Below are positions 1-6,412 of a DNA stretch of 7,175 nucleotides, piece by piece; position 1 is the stretch's first letter, and every line of letters begins with the position of its first letter. The translations under genes and the position numbers were made by a program. The DNA is taken from NCBI GenBank assembly GCA_947171615.1, contig CAMVYG010000110.1:1-7175 (forward strand), in the 5' to 3' direction. The DNA comes from an uncultured Clostridia bacterium (GTDB lineage Bacteria > Bacillota > Clostridia > Oscillospirales > Acutalibacteraceae). Below the pieces are notes generated by a model. The model was not told the DNA's origin. It did not search any database and saw nothing but the letters and a program-made list of their open reading frames with translations.

Positions 1-147
1 TACCAACGCCCACTCCGCAGAAAAGGCCTTTGCAATCACGTTCAGAAAGGGAATTAAAGCGATCAGCGCATACACAAAGGTAATAACATAAACAAAGACG
101 TCTACCGCCACATCTTCGGCAGATTTTCTTCTAAGAAAGCGTTTCAT
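1..147 (-). CDS. Carbohydrate ABC transporter permease, LplC/YtcP type (5' fragment)
   Basis: Only the first 49 codons are present; the gene runs off the left edge. The translation opens MKRFLRRKSAEDVAVDVF, followed by a hydrophobic first membrane segment (about residues 15-40) containing ALIPFLNVIAKAFS. A basic N-terminus and a LIPFLNVIAKSFS-like stretch are typical of the second permease of LplABC/YtcP importers (CUT1 family, binding-protein-dependent inner membrane component). The start is the ATG at 147-145. Its ribosome site AAGGAGG (163-157) overlaps the TAA stop of the upstream permease gene, and only 14 bases separate the two genes, so they are almost certainly cotranscribed and translationally linked. 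It would form the membrane channel as a heterodimer with the preceding permease. The EAA loop and other confirming motifs lie outside the window. It is too short to say anything about the substrate. Confidence 0.85.
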   Translation of the reverse strand, partial: MKRFLRRKSAEDVAVDVFVYVITFVYALIALIPFLNVIAKAFSAEWALV

Positions 148-161
148 CGTTTCTTCCCTCC

Positions 162-1070
162 TTACCAAATACTGCTGCCCACAGTACGGCGGCTCAGCCA
201 GTTACCGGTCATAACCAGCAGGAAGCCTACCAGAGACTCAAAAAGCCCCACCGCTGTGCTGAAGCTGTAATCCATTTTTCCGAGTCCAATTCGGTACACA
301 TAGGTGCCGATCACATCTCCTACATTATACACGACAGGATTGTACATAGCGAGGATCTGCTCTGTACCAGCGTTCATAATGCTGCCAATGCGAAGAATGA
401 ACATCAGTATGATCGTAGGCATAATGCTGGGCAGCGTAATGCTCCAGATCTGGCGGAGACGCCCTGCCCCATCGATACGGGCAGCCTCATACATTTCCTG
501 GCCTACACCGGCAATGGCGGCGATAAAGACGATGGCATTCCAGCCCACCTCTTTCCAGCCGGCGGAAAAAACAATGACAGAGCGGAACCAGGCAGGTGTG
601 ATAAAGTTCACCGCCTCACCGCCAAGCAGCTCGATCAGTTGGTTCAGAAGCCCGTTGGTAGTAGAAAGGATCGAGGTAAAAATACCGGCCACAACGATCC
701 AGGAAAAAAAGTGAGGGATGTAAATAATGGTCTGTACTGTTTTTTTATACCACAGAGAATGTACTTCATTCAGGATCAAAGCTACAATAACCCCCATTGG
801 AAACAGAATGAGGATCTTTGCAAAACTGATGATCAAAGTGTTTCTTAAAACAGTTAAAAAATCTTTCGAGGCAAACAGCTTCTGGAAATTCAGAAATCCA
901 ACCCATTCGCTGCCGTTTGGATCAAAAATGTTGAAATCCTGAAAAGCGATCCGTATGCCCCACATAGGCAAATACTTAAAAAGGATCAAAAAGGCCAACG
1001 CCGGGATGAGCATAAGGTACATATCCCAATGCTTCCGGACCCTGTACCAGAATGATTTACGGGAAACCAA
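162..1070 (-). CDS. Carbohydrate ABC transporter permease, LplB type
   Basis: 302-residue integral membrane protein, normal length for the LplB/UgpA-like permeases of CUT1 importers. About six membrane segments are visible, near residues 17-36, 73-100, 112-135, 163-190, 214-233 and 268-290. The ATPase-coupling EAA loop is intact: E195-A-A-x-x-D200-G201-A-G203 followed by LP at 213-214. The N-terminal MYLMLIPALAFLILFKYLPMWG is characteristic of the LplB group. The start is TTG at 1070-1068: an in-frame TGA stands three codons upstream, the first in-frame ATG is codon 17 inside the first membrane segment, and a ribosome site (AAGGAG, ten bases upstream) fits the TTG. It lies 147 bases downstream of the binding-protein gene, behind a terminator-like hairpin, and is closely coupled to the next permease. 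No ATPase gene is in the window; importers of this class often share an MsmX-like ATPase encoded elsewhere. Confidence 0.93.
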   Translation of the reverse strand: MVSRKSFWYRVRKHWDMYLMLIPALAFLILFKYLPMWGIRIAFQDFNIFDPNGSEWVGFLNFQKLFASKDFLTVLRNTLIISFAKILILFPMGVIVALILNEVHSLWYKKTVQTIIYIPHFFSWIVVAGIFTSILSTTNGLLNQLIELLGGEAVNFITPAWFRSVIVFSAGWKEVGWNAIVFIAAIAGVGQEMYEAARIDGAGRLRQIWSITLPSIMPTIILMFILRIGSIMNAGTEQILAMYNPVVYNVGDVIGTYVYRIGLGKMDYSFSTAVGLFESLVGFLLVMTGNWLSRRTVGSSIW

Positions 1071-1129
1071 GCGGGATCAACTCCTTCTTCTAGCACTTCT
1101 TAAACAAAATGAAACGTGTAACACATCTT

Positions 1130-1169
1130 TTTAGAAAAGTAAGGGGACTCTTCAAAAAAGCCCCCTTAC
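1130..1169 (-). terminator. Intercistronic terminator or attenuator between binding protein and permease
   Basis: A perfect 8-bp stem pairs GTAAGGGG (1139-1146) with CCCCTTAC (1162-1169). The 15-base interior can add a short CTT/AAG stem. Read on the minus strand the hairpin is followed by TTTTCT, a short U-tract; on the plus strand no T-run follows, so it acts in the direction of the operon. It sits 48 bases after the stop of the solute-binding protein gene. Such partly effective terminators are common after binding-protein genes and allow more binding protein than permease to be made. The short U-tract suggests read-through rather than full stop. No good separate promoter for the permeases was seen in the remaining intergenic bases. 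Confidence 0.65.
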
Positions 1170-1217
1170 CGCTTCTCAATATTTATCTGACTTGATCCAT
1201 CCTATCAACGATGAATC

Positions 1218-2780
1218 TTACTTCCTGGACGCCCACCAATCATTGTATTCCTTGATCATGGCGTCGCCGCCGGCCGCTCTCCACTCTTCTACAAAAGCGT
1301 CCCAACTGTCTACAGATTCCGTACCGGCAATGATCTTGATCTGCTGATCCAGCACCATCTGATCCAGAGACTGCTTATTCTTAGAGGTCTCGGGGAAGGA
1401 AGGTACACCGGATGCAACACAAACAGTATTGACAGCTTTTACTTCTTCATTCTGATTCAGATGCTGCCAGCAGTTCCACTGACGGTCGTCCTTCTTCGCA
1501 CGGCACATCCAGTAGGTGGGATAAATGGGCAGACGGCCAATATTGTAGTTATTGGACAGGCTGCGCTCATCAAAGAAGGTAGGCTTAATGGGCCAGTAAT
1601 CGCCGTTCTCGTCCTGAGTAAAGTGGACGCCCTCCTTACCGATGGTAACGGTGCGGAAGTTTTCCTCTTCCAACTGAATGTTGATGAAATTAAACACATC
1701 ATCTACATGCTGAGAAGCCTTGGGAATAAAGGAAATACGGTCAAAGCCGGAATTCACGTTGGTTCCGATGCCTGCATCACCGTTGGGGCCGACCAGATAA
1801 GGGATAAAGGCCTGCACGTGATCGGGCTGGGTCTGATCCATAGTGTCATACAGAGACGGACAATCCCAATATCCGAAGTAAGCAACACCGGCAGTGCCGT
1901 TGGTGTACTTTTCCTTCTGGTTCTCCACCTTATTGGCGGGGAACTCGGCATCCAGCAGGCCTTCTTCATAAAGGCCCTTCAGGAAGGCCAGGTAATCCTT
2001 CATCCGTGGATCGGTGATCCAGTTGACCAGCTCACCGTCGATCTCATTCCACTCGTTGGGAATGCCGAAAGCGCCGGTGAGACCGCTGAGAATCACTCTG
2101 TTGCCGGGCAGGGTCATGGGGATCACCTTGGTGCCGGTGCCATTGTCGTAATCCTTGAAGGCGCGGAGCATCTCAACAAATTCATCGGTGGTGGTGGGAA
2201 CCTTAAGGCCCAGATCATCCAGCCAATCCTGACGGGTGAAGAGAGTCTCGCGAACCTCACCCAGACCGTCAAAGCTGATGTTCTCCATACCGATGGCATA
2301 CAGGCTGTCATCGATACTGAAGGTCTCTCTGGCATAGTCGGAAATAGCGTTCTTCAGGTTGGGAGCGCTGTCCAGATAGGGATTGATATCCACCAAAGCG
2401 CCGTTCTGGGCGAAATTCATCACCAGAGCAACATCGCCTATATAGGACACGATATCGTATTCCTGCTCGGAAGCCATAATCAGGTTCAGCTTATCGGCAG
2501 TTTCATCCTTGGGCAGCATATCGTATTGTACCGTATAGCCAGTCATCTCTTTAATGTCGGCGGCAACGGGATAGGCGTTGTAATCTTCAGCCGCATTGAT
2601 CATCAGCTGCTTCAGAACAGGCTTCTCGCCGTCCGGAGTGTTCACCGGCTCAGCGGCAGAGCTGTTCTCCGCCTTTGAGGGGGTGGATGAATTGTTTTTA
2701 CCGGGGGTAGATCCACAGGCCGCAAGGCTCAAAGCCATTGCGAACGCAAGGATCAACGATAGAATTGACTTCTTTTTCAT
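1218..2780 (-). CDS. Extracellular solute-binding lipoprotein of a carbohydrate ABC importer (LplA-like)
   Basis: 520 residues, typical of the large (about 500-560 aa) solute-binding lipoproteins paired with LplB/LplC permeases. A lipoprotein signal peptide is clear: MKKKS, a hydrophobic core, and lipobox L19-A-A-C22, followed by a Ser/Thr/Asn-rich linker to about residue 48, so the mature protein should be anchored to the outer face of the membrane. Family-like segments are LFTRQDWLDDLGLKVPTTTDEF (near 180-201), the DYDNGTGTKVIPMT region (210-223) and a C-terminal DSWDAFVEEWRAAGGDAMIKEYNDWW. Numerous Trp and Tyr residues (for example YFGYWDCPSLY, 301-311) would suit stacking on sugar rings. 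The ATG has a strong AAGGAGG eight bases upstream. It has its own extended -10 promoter and a conserved upstream operator shared with the oxidoreductase gene. The substrate is not determinable; an oligosaccharide or glycoside is an inference from the family. Confidence 0.93.
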   Translation of the reverse strand: MKKKSILSLILAFAMALSLAACGSTPGKNNSSTPSKAENSSAAEPVNTPDGEKPVLKQLMINAAEDYNAYPVAADIKEMTGYTVQYDMLPKDETADKLNLIMASEQEYDIVSYIGDVALVMNFAQNGALVDINPYLDSAPNLKNAISDYARETFSIDDSLYAIGMENISFDGLGEVRETLFTRQDWLDDLGLKVPTTTDEFVEMLRAFKDYDNGTGTKVIPMTLPGNRVILSGLTGAFGIPNEWNEIDGELVNWITDPRMKDYLAFLKGLYEEGLLDAEFPANKVENQKEKYTNGTAGVAYFGYWDCPSLYDTMDQTQPDHVQAFIPYLVGPNGDAGIGTNVNSGFDRISFIPKASQHVDDVFNFINIQLEEENFRTVTIGKEGVHFTQDENGDYWPIKPTFFDERSLSNNYNIGRLPIYPTYWMCRAKKDDRQWNCWQHLNQNEEVKAVNTVCVASGVPSFPETSKNKQSLDQMVLDQQIKIIAGTESVDSWDAFVEEWRAAGGDAMIKEYNDWWASRK

Positions 2781-2812
2781 TTTGGAAACCTCCTTGGAAA
2801 TCTTGTGTCAAA

Positions 2813-2821
2813 AGTATAGCA
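2813..2821 (-). promoter_or_regulatory. Extended -10 promoter of the binding-protein operon
   Basis: On the minus strand TGCTATACT (2821-2813) is a good extended -10 (TGnTATAAT-like, TATACT at 2818-2813). The predicted RNA start near 2806 gives a leader of about 26 bases carrying the AAGGAGG site. No proper -35 exists at 16-18 bp spacing (TTTCGA at 17 bp). A weak -35 with an extended -10 fits activator-dependent expression, and the conserved block at 2839-2876 lies just upstream. Confidence 0.6.
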
Positions 2822-2838
2822 TGTTGCCTAAAAAGTCG

Positions 2839-2876
2839 AAAGAAACAGGATTTTGATTTCTAACTCAAAATTATGA
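2839..2876 (-). promoter_or_regulatory. Conserved operator-like block, copy 1 (upstream of binding-protein gene)
   Basis: Read on the minus strand the block holds TCATAATTTT (2876-2867), AGAAATC (2861-2855) then AAA after one base, and TGT followed after one base by TCTTT (2847-2839). The same elements recur in the same order and spacing upstream of the oxidoreductase gene (6286-6249): 29 of 38 positions agree. In both places the first base of the block is exactly 64 bases from the last base of the TATACT box, which places it at about -70 to -33 if that last base is -7. In this copy TTTTGA and TCAAAA also form an inverted repeat. The position, overlapping the -35 region, is where AraC-family activators typically bind; the regulator itself is an inference. 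Confidence 0.6.
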
Positions 2877-2895
2877 TATTTCAAATATGAAACAA

Positions 2896-4647
2896 TTACA
2901 GCGATTCTTCTAACTTCTTTCTTTCCGCGATCTGGAGCGTAACCATGGTGTATTTTCCCGGCTCTGATTCCGCGGAGATTCCCCCCTGCCCGTCACCGGA
3001 AAAAAGCAGGATTCGCTGATTTACATTGTAAAGGCCATACCCGTTTTCCCCGGCAGGGTAGAATTTTAAAAGATTTTCCAGAGTTTCCTTCTCCATTCCT
3101 ACGCCGTTATCCACAACAACAATGGTGAGGAAAGACTGATCCCTGTAAATATCGATATCAATTCTCCCCCTCCGCTCTGTCAAAGGGCGTATTCCATGAA
3201 GAAGGGCGTTTTCAATGATCGGTTGCAGGGTCATTTTAGGCAGGAGACACTCACGGGTATCCGGCTCAATAATGAAGTTTAGATCAAAACTGTCGCCAAA
3301 ACGTGCCCGCTGGATCTCCAAATAGGCTTTTGTCATTTCCACCTCATCATTAATTGTTACCACATCCCGCCCGTTATTCAAAGTCAGTCTAAGGTACCTG
3401 GTAAGATTGGAAATCACCGCCACCGAGTCCTCTGAATGCCCGGACCGCACCAGCCACTGAATGGTATCCAGAGTATTATAGATGAAATGAGGATTGATCT
3501 GTGCCTGCAACAGCATCAGCTGTGTTTTTCGCTGCTGTTCCATCTGCTCATAGCTTGTGCGGATCAACCGTCTTGTATTTTCCAAAGATTCATCAAGGCT
3601 CTGAAACATTGGAAAAAAGACATGAGGAGTGAATTTCTTTCTTTCCGGCATTTTCGGCTCCCCCATATCCTCAAAAACGGAAGCCAGCTGTTGGATCCGG
3701 CGGGCAACGCTGCTGATCATAATAGAAGACGCCACCATCACCAGGCCGATAAAGGTCATCAATAGAACAACATAAAAAACCAGCTTGATCCAGTTTGACT
3801 GACCATCGTTCAAAAAACTGACATTGGGCAGCTCTGCCACCAGGTACCAATCGGGCAGCTCTATGTGTTGAATGAGATAGGTTTGTCCGTTGGAGTGAAA
3901 AGACATCTCCGAATCAGGTTGAAAGCTTCGGTTCTCCCAAGGTGCGGCAACCTCTCCCTTTTCTCGGTTTCCCAAAAGCACCCGGCCTTCGGAATCGGTC
4001 AGGTAAACCAGACCATTTTCCGGGAAATCCAACTGATCCAGGGCGCTTTTAAGCCATTCCGAATGAAAGTTTACGCTCAGTGCGCCTATGGTGCGGCCCA
4101 CCTGGCTCATGCTTTTGACCTGTCTGGCGTAGGAAACATATTCCCTTTCCTCTGTCTCACCCAAAGAATTTAAGGTAAGCAGCAAATACTCGCCCTTGGC
4201 ATTGATGTTGGAAAATATTGAATCATTATAAAAATCGGAAAACGGAAAAAACTCCTGGCGCTCTCTCGCATAGATCTTCCCATCGGGTACATAGACCCGA
4301 ACAGAATCGATATTGGAGCTTTCAATGGCGGCATGGATCGTATCGCTCATATCGTCCATTTCTTCCAGTTGATCCTCCAGCTTCTGCGCAGCCGGATTGG
4401 CAGCCATGGCTCTGTTTATTGTCAAAGAGGAAAACAGATGGTCGGAAACTCTTTTCAAGTTTTCCAAATCATTTTCCACCCGCAAAGCAGATTGCCGCAG
4501 CGTCTGCAGCATGGTGTCCACAACCTCCTGATTCATCTGTGTGGTAAGCACCTGAATATAGAGCCCAAACAGGATTGCCGTAGGCACAAGGACGATCAAA
4601 AGATACAGGAGCATCACGCTCTGCCTCATCTTATAACGCTTTGCCAA
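2896..4647 (-). CDS. Two-component sensor histidine kinase, YesM type
   Basis: 583-residue membrane kinase. Residues about 11-33 form the first membrane helix, 34-287 an extracellular sensor region (Cache-like, judged by layout), 288-313 the second helix, then a degenerate HAMP-like linker and a coiled region to about 375. The His_kinase (PF06580) motif QINPHFIYNTLDTIQWL places the phospho-acceptor at H387. The ATPase domain has an N-box with N480 and H484 (LQPIIENALLHGI), a G1 box D513-N-G-V-G517 and a G2-like GENGYGLYNVNQR (533-545). All catalytic elements look intact. The start is TTG at 4647-4645: an in-frame TGA directly precedes it, and GGAAGGAAG lies eight bases upstream, while the next ATG is six codons later. 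YesM kinases normally pair with a YesN/AraC-type response regulator and control carbohydrate importers; none is present here. It lies immediately upstream of the importer, which has its own promoter. Confidence 0.94.
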   Translation of the reverse strand: MAKRYKMRQSVMLLYLLIVLVPTAILFGLYIQVLTTQMNQEVVDTMLQTLRQSALRVENDLENLKRVSDHLFSSLTINRAMAANPAAQKLEDQLEEMDDMSDTIHAAIESSNIDSVRVYVPDGKIYARERQEFFPFSDFYNDSIFSNINAKGEYLLLTLNSLGETEEREYVSYARQVKSMSQVGRTIGALSVNFHSEWLKSALDQLDFPENGLVYLTDSEGRVLLGNREKGEVAAPWENRSFQPDSEMSFHSNGQTYLIQHIELPDWYLVAELPNVSFLNDGQSNWIKLVFYVVLLMTFIGLVMVASSIMISSVARRIQQLASVFEDMGEPKMPERKKFTPHVFFPMFQSLDESLENTRRLIRTSYEQMEQQRKTQLMLLQAQINPHFIYNTLDTIQWLVRSGHSEDSVAVISNLTRYLRLTLNNGRDVVTINDEVEMTKAYLEIQRARFGDSFDLNFIIEPDTRECLLPKMTLQPIIENALLHGIRPLTERRGRIDIDIYRDQSFLTIVVVDNGVGMEKETLENLLKFYPAGENGYGLYNVNQRILLFSGDGQGGISAESEPGKYTMVTLQIAERKKLEESL

Positions 4648-4706
4648 TCAACACACTTCCTTCCCCAACAGTACAAAGCCGGCATCAGAATTCAAATTTG
4701 TTTAAA

Positions 4707-4774
4707 CGATAAGACAGAACGAGGTCGCTGTAAAACTGCCTGTCAGCAGCGCCCCCGTTCTGTTTATCTTATCG
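4707..4774 (-). terminator. Long imperfect inverted repeat: possible terminator of the oxidoreductase gene and kinase leader hairpin
   Basis: Arms CGATAAG (4707-4713) and CTTATCG (4768-4774) enclose ACAGAACG (4714-4721) and CGTTCTGT (4756-4763), then GG/CC, then CGCTG (4726-4730) and CAGCG (4747-4751) around a 16-base loop. In all about 22 base pairs can form, with one 4-base bulge (4764-4767). It follows the oxidoreductase stop by about 45 bases and precedes the kinase by 59. On the minus strand the stem is followed by CTTATCGTTT or GTTTAAAC, a poor U-tract, so a classic terminator is uncertain. It also overlaps the candidate -10 of the kinase gene. No plus-strand gene upstream would need it. 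Confidence 0.5.
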
Positions 4775-4795
4775 TATGATTCCTGTATAAGTCAA
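4766..4795 (-). promoter_or_regulatory. Candidate sigma-A promoter for the sensor kinase gene
   Basis: On the minus strand TTGACT (4795-4790; five of six consensus bases) is followed after 18 bp by TAAGAT (4771-4766; four of six). The RNA would begin near 4759, inside the inverted repeat, giving a leader of about 110 bases that keeps the inner stem GAACG/CGTTC and CGCTG/CAGCG. Unlike the binding-protein and oxidoreductase promoters it has a recognisable -35 and lacks the shared operator block, so it may be constitutive. Confidence 0.45.
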
Positions 4796-4819
4796 GCCCA
4801 GTATCAACACTTTGCCGTT

Positions 4820-6154
4820 TTACAGGAAATAGGCTCCGTCTTCACGCAGCTTTGCGCGGAGTTTCTGCACGTTTACGCTTCGGGTATCAATCCCCTCCAA
4901 AGCGGCCATAGCGGCGGCTGTTCCCGCAGCCTGTCCTGTGACCATGGCGGGAGGCATTACGCGAATGCTGCCAAGAACCAGATGCTCACAACTGACATTC
5001 CGTCCTGCAGTAAGCAGATTGCTCGCACCCTGAGGGATCAGGCTGCGGTAAGGAATTCCGTGAGACTCGCCTGGGCCGTAATGCTCAAAGCGCAGATCGG
5101 CGTTAAATGTGCCCTTATTGACTTCTTCCCTTTCGGCTTCGCTTTGATGCACATCAATGTAATAGCAGTTGCGGCCGATCTCATCTTCAAAGGTGCGGCG
5201 GGACAGGTAATCCTCCAGAGTAATGGTATACTCGCCCACCATTCTCCGGGATTCTCTGATCCCCATAGCTGGAGCAGTCGCGCTCAGGAAGGAAGCCGCA
5301 AAAGCGGAGGGATAGTATTTTTTCAGGCCCTCATGGAACTGGTGAGCCAGCCTTCTGCCATCCATCAGGGCCTTGGACATGCTGATGGGATCGGTAGAAT
5401 CCACATTCCACAGATGCCCGGTATTAAAGCCCACCGTACCCGGGCCGATCAGGCTGTTGCAGGAGTGACCGTCCTTCACCAGAGGGAAGCTTTCATCCCG
5501 CACAATATCGTAAACGGGACAATCCATAATACTGGAATGCATTCTGGGGCCGGTTTCGTAAGCGTACTGGTCCACATTGGTGATCTGGAAGCAATGGGTG
5601 GCCGGCTGCACATCGTGGGTCTCATCATCTCCGAAGGCAAAGGGCAGGCCGCACCAGGCGATCAGGTCGCCGTCTCCGGTGCAATCCACAAAGACAGAAG
5701 CCTGATAAGCGGTAAGCCCGTTCTTGTTGGACACGATCAGGCGGTCAAGATGCCCATCGTTAAAGTCCACGGCACAGACCATGGTATTGAACAGCACATC
5801 GGCTCCGGCTTCTGTTACCAGATCGTCAAAAATCCGCTTCAGGGCTTCCGGGTCAATGGCGACCCAATCGAGTGCGTCCTTGCTGATATGAGGCATAGCG
5901 GCCTTGGTGGCTTCAAATACCTTCTGTGCCAAACCGCGGTAGACAATTTTCTCCTTGTCGGAGAAGGGACACCAGGCCGGCACCATGCCGGAGGTCCCCA
6001 TGCCACCCAGGCAGCCGGAAGCTTCCAGCAGCAATGTCTTTGCGCCGGTAGCTGCGGCGGCGGCTGCGGCAGTGCATCCGGAAGGCCCTCCACCGGCAAC
6101 GATCACATCATAGCTGTCATTGAGCGGAATGCTTCTGGAAAATTCAAAATTCAT
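4820..6154 (-). CDS. FAD-dependent oxidoreductase (PF12831-like)
   Basis: 444 residues, soluble, with an N-terminal dinucleotide-binding fold: YDVIVAGGGPSGCTAA gives G21-x-G23-x-x-G26, strand 2 ends in E44 (LLLEASGCLGG), and the following GGMGTSGMV is typical of the FAD_oxidored family that also covers fumarate-reductase-like flavoproteins. The internal DCTGDGD (157-163) and the C-terminal NLLTAGRNVSCEH (379-391) plus RVMPPAMVTGQAAGTAAAMA (398-417) are the later FAD-contact motifs. No membrane segment or signal peptide is visible, so it should be cytoplasmic. The ATG is preceded by AGGAGG at ten bases. It has its own extended -10 promoter and shares an operator-like block with the importer operon, implying that its substrate is linked to the imported compound. 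Proteins of this family beside carbohydrate importers are mostly uncharacterised; the reaction (oxidation of a hydroxyl group or reduction of a double bond) cannot be told from sequence. Confidence 0.9.
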   Translation of the reverse strand: MNFEFSRSIPLNDSYDVIVAGGGPSGCTAAAAAAATGAKTLLLEASGCLGGMGTSGMVPAWCPFSDKEKIVYRGLAQKVFEATKAAMPHISKDALDWVAIDPEALKRIFDDLVTEAGADVLFNTMVCAVDFNDGHLDRLIVSNKNGLTAYQASVFVDCTGDGDLIAWCGLPFAFGDDETHDVQPATHCFQITNVDQYAYETGPRMHSSIMDCPVYDIVRDESFPLVKDGHSCNSLIGPGTVGFNTGHLWNVDSTDPISMSKALMDGRRLAHQFHEGLKKYYPSAFAASFLSATAPAMGIRESRRMVGEYTITLEDYLSRRTFEDEIGRNCYYIDVHQSEAEREEVNKGTFNADLRFEHYGPGESHGIPYRSLIPQGASNLLTAGRNVSCEHLVLGSIRVMPPAMVTGQAAGTAAAMAALEGIDTRSVNVQKLRAKLREDGAYFL

Positions 6155-6183
6155 TTGATAAGCTCCTCCTCTGGACTTTTTGC

Positions 6184-6209
6184 GAATGGCAGGGCACTCC
6201 CCGTCATTC
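6184..6209 (-). promoter_or_regulatory. Small hairpin in the oxidoreductase leader
   Basis: In the roughly 60-base leader of the oxidoreductase mRNA, GAATG (6209-6205) can pair with CATTC (6188-6184), and GGG with CCC inside it. It ends 14 bases before the AGGAGG ribosome site. The stem is interrupted and short, so a regulatory role is only possible, not shown. Confidence 0.25.
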
Positions 6210-6222
6210 TAATGTTGATGCC

Positions 6223-6231
6223 AGTATACCA
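6223..6231 (-). promoter_or_regulatory. Extended -10 promoter of the oxidoreductase gene
   Basis: Minus-strand TGGTATACT (6231-6223) matches the extended -10 consensus and has the same TATACT hexamer as the binding-protein promoter. At 17 bp spacing the -35 position reads TTTTTG, far from consensus. RNA would start near 6216, with a leader of about 62 bases. As at the binding-protein gene, the conserved block ends just at the -35 region, consistent with activation by a bound regulator. Confidence 0.6.
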
Positions 6232-6248
6232 TAGGCAGGGAACGGCAA

Positions 6249-6286
6249 AAAGATACATTCTTTCGATTTCTGCCATAAAATTATGA
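6249..6286 (-). promoter_or_regulatory. Conserved operator-like block, copy 2 (upstream of oxidoreductase gene)
   Basis: Minus-strand TCATAATTTT (6286-6277), AGAAATC (6271-6265) then AAA after one base, and TGT plus TCTTT (6257-6249) reproduce the block at 2839-2876 with identical order, spacing and distance to the -10. Bases upstream of TCATAATTTT show no similarity between the two copies, so the conservation has a sharp edge. In this copy CATAAAATTATG (plus strand, 6274-6285) is a perfect palindrome, so a bound protein could also face the divergent dehydrogenase gene. Confidence 0.6.
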
Positions 6287-6324
6287 ACTTCCCCATCCCC
6301 GTCCTGAATTTCGGAGCAAAAGGG

Positions 6325-6353
6325 TTGTTCCCCATGAAGCTTTATGCTATCCT
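6325..6353 (+). promoter_or_regulatory. Candidate promoter of the hydroxyacid dehydrogenase gene
   Basis: TTGTTC (6325-6330), a 17-bp spacer and TATCCT (6348-6353) preceded by TG at 6345-6346 form an extended -10 promoter on the plus strand. RNA would start near 6360, with a leader of about 53 bases. The -35 keeps only the TTG half of the consensus. The conserved block at 6249-6286 lies about 40 bases upstream of this -35, in the opposite orientation. Confidence 0.45.
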
Positions 6354-6412
6354 GCTGTCAAATAAGCTTTCATCCTTATTTGAAATACTCTATACAGAAA
6401 GGAAATTCTGCT

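Noticed and set aside
1109..1124. TGAAACGTGTAACA resembling a catabolite-response (cre) site
   Set aside because: It is one base short of the TGnAAnCG spacing of the consensus, and it lies between the operon hairpin and the permease start rather than at a promoter.
1461..2678. 405-codon open frame on the plus strand opposite the solute-binding protein gene
   Set aside because: It is fully antisense to a gene with a lipobox, promoter and strong ribosome site; its translation shows no recognisable motifs and is explained by codon use of the real gene.
4766..4795. Third copy of the shared operator upstream of the kinase gene
   Set aside because: Only a fragmentary TCATAC resemblance is present and there is no AGAAATC or TCTTT element at the right spacing.
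4982..6286. 434-codon open frame on the plus strand opposite the FAD oxidoreductase gene
   Set aside because: The minus-strand gene carries clear FAD-binding motifs over its full length; the antisense frame has no domain features and even crosses the oxidoreductase promoter.
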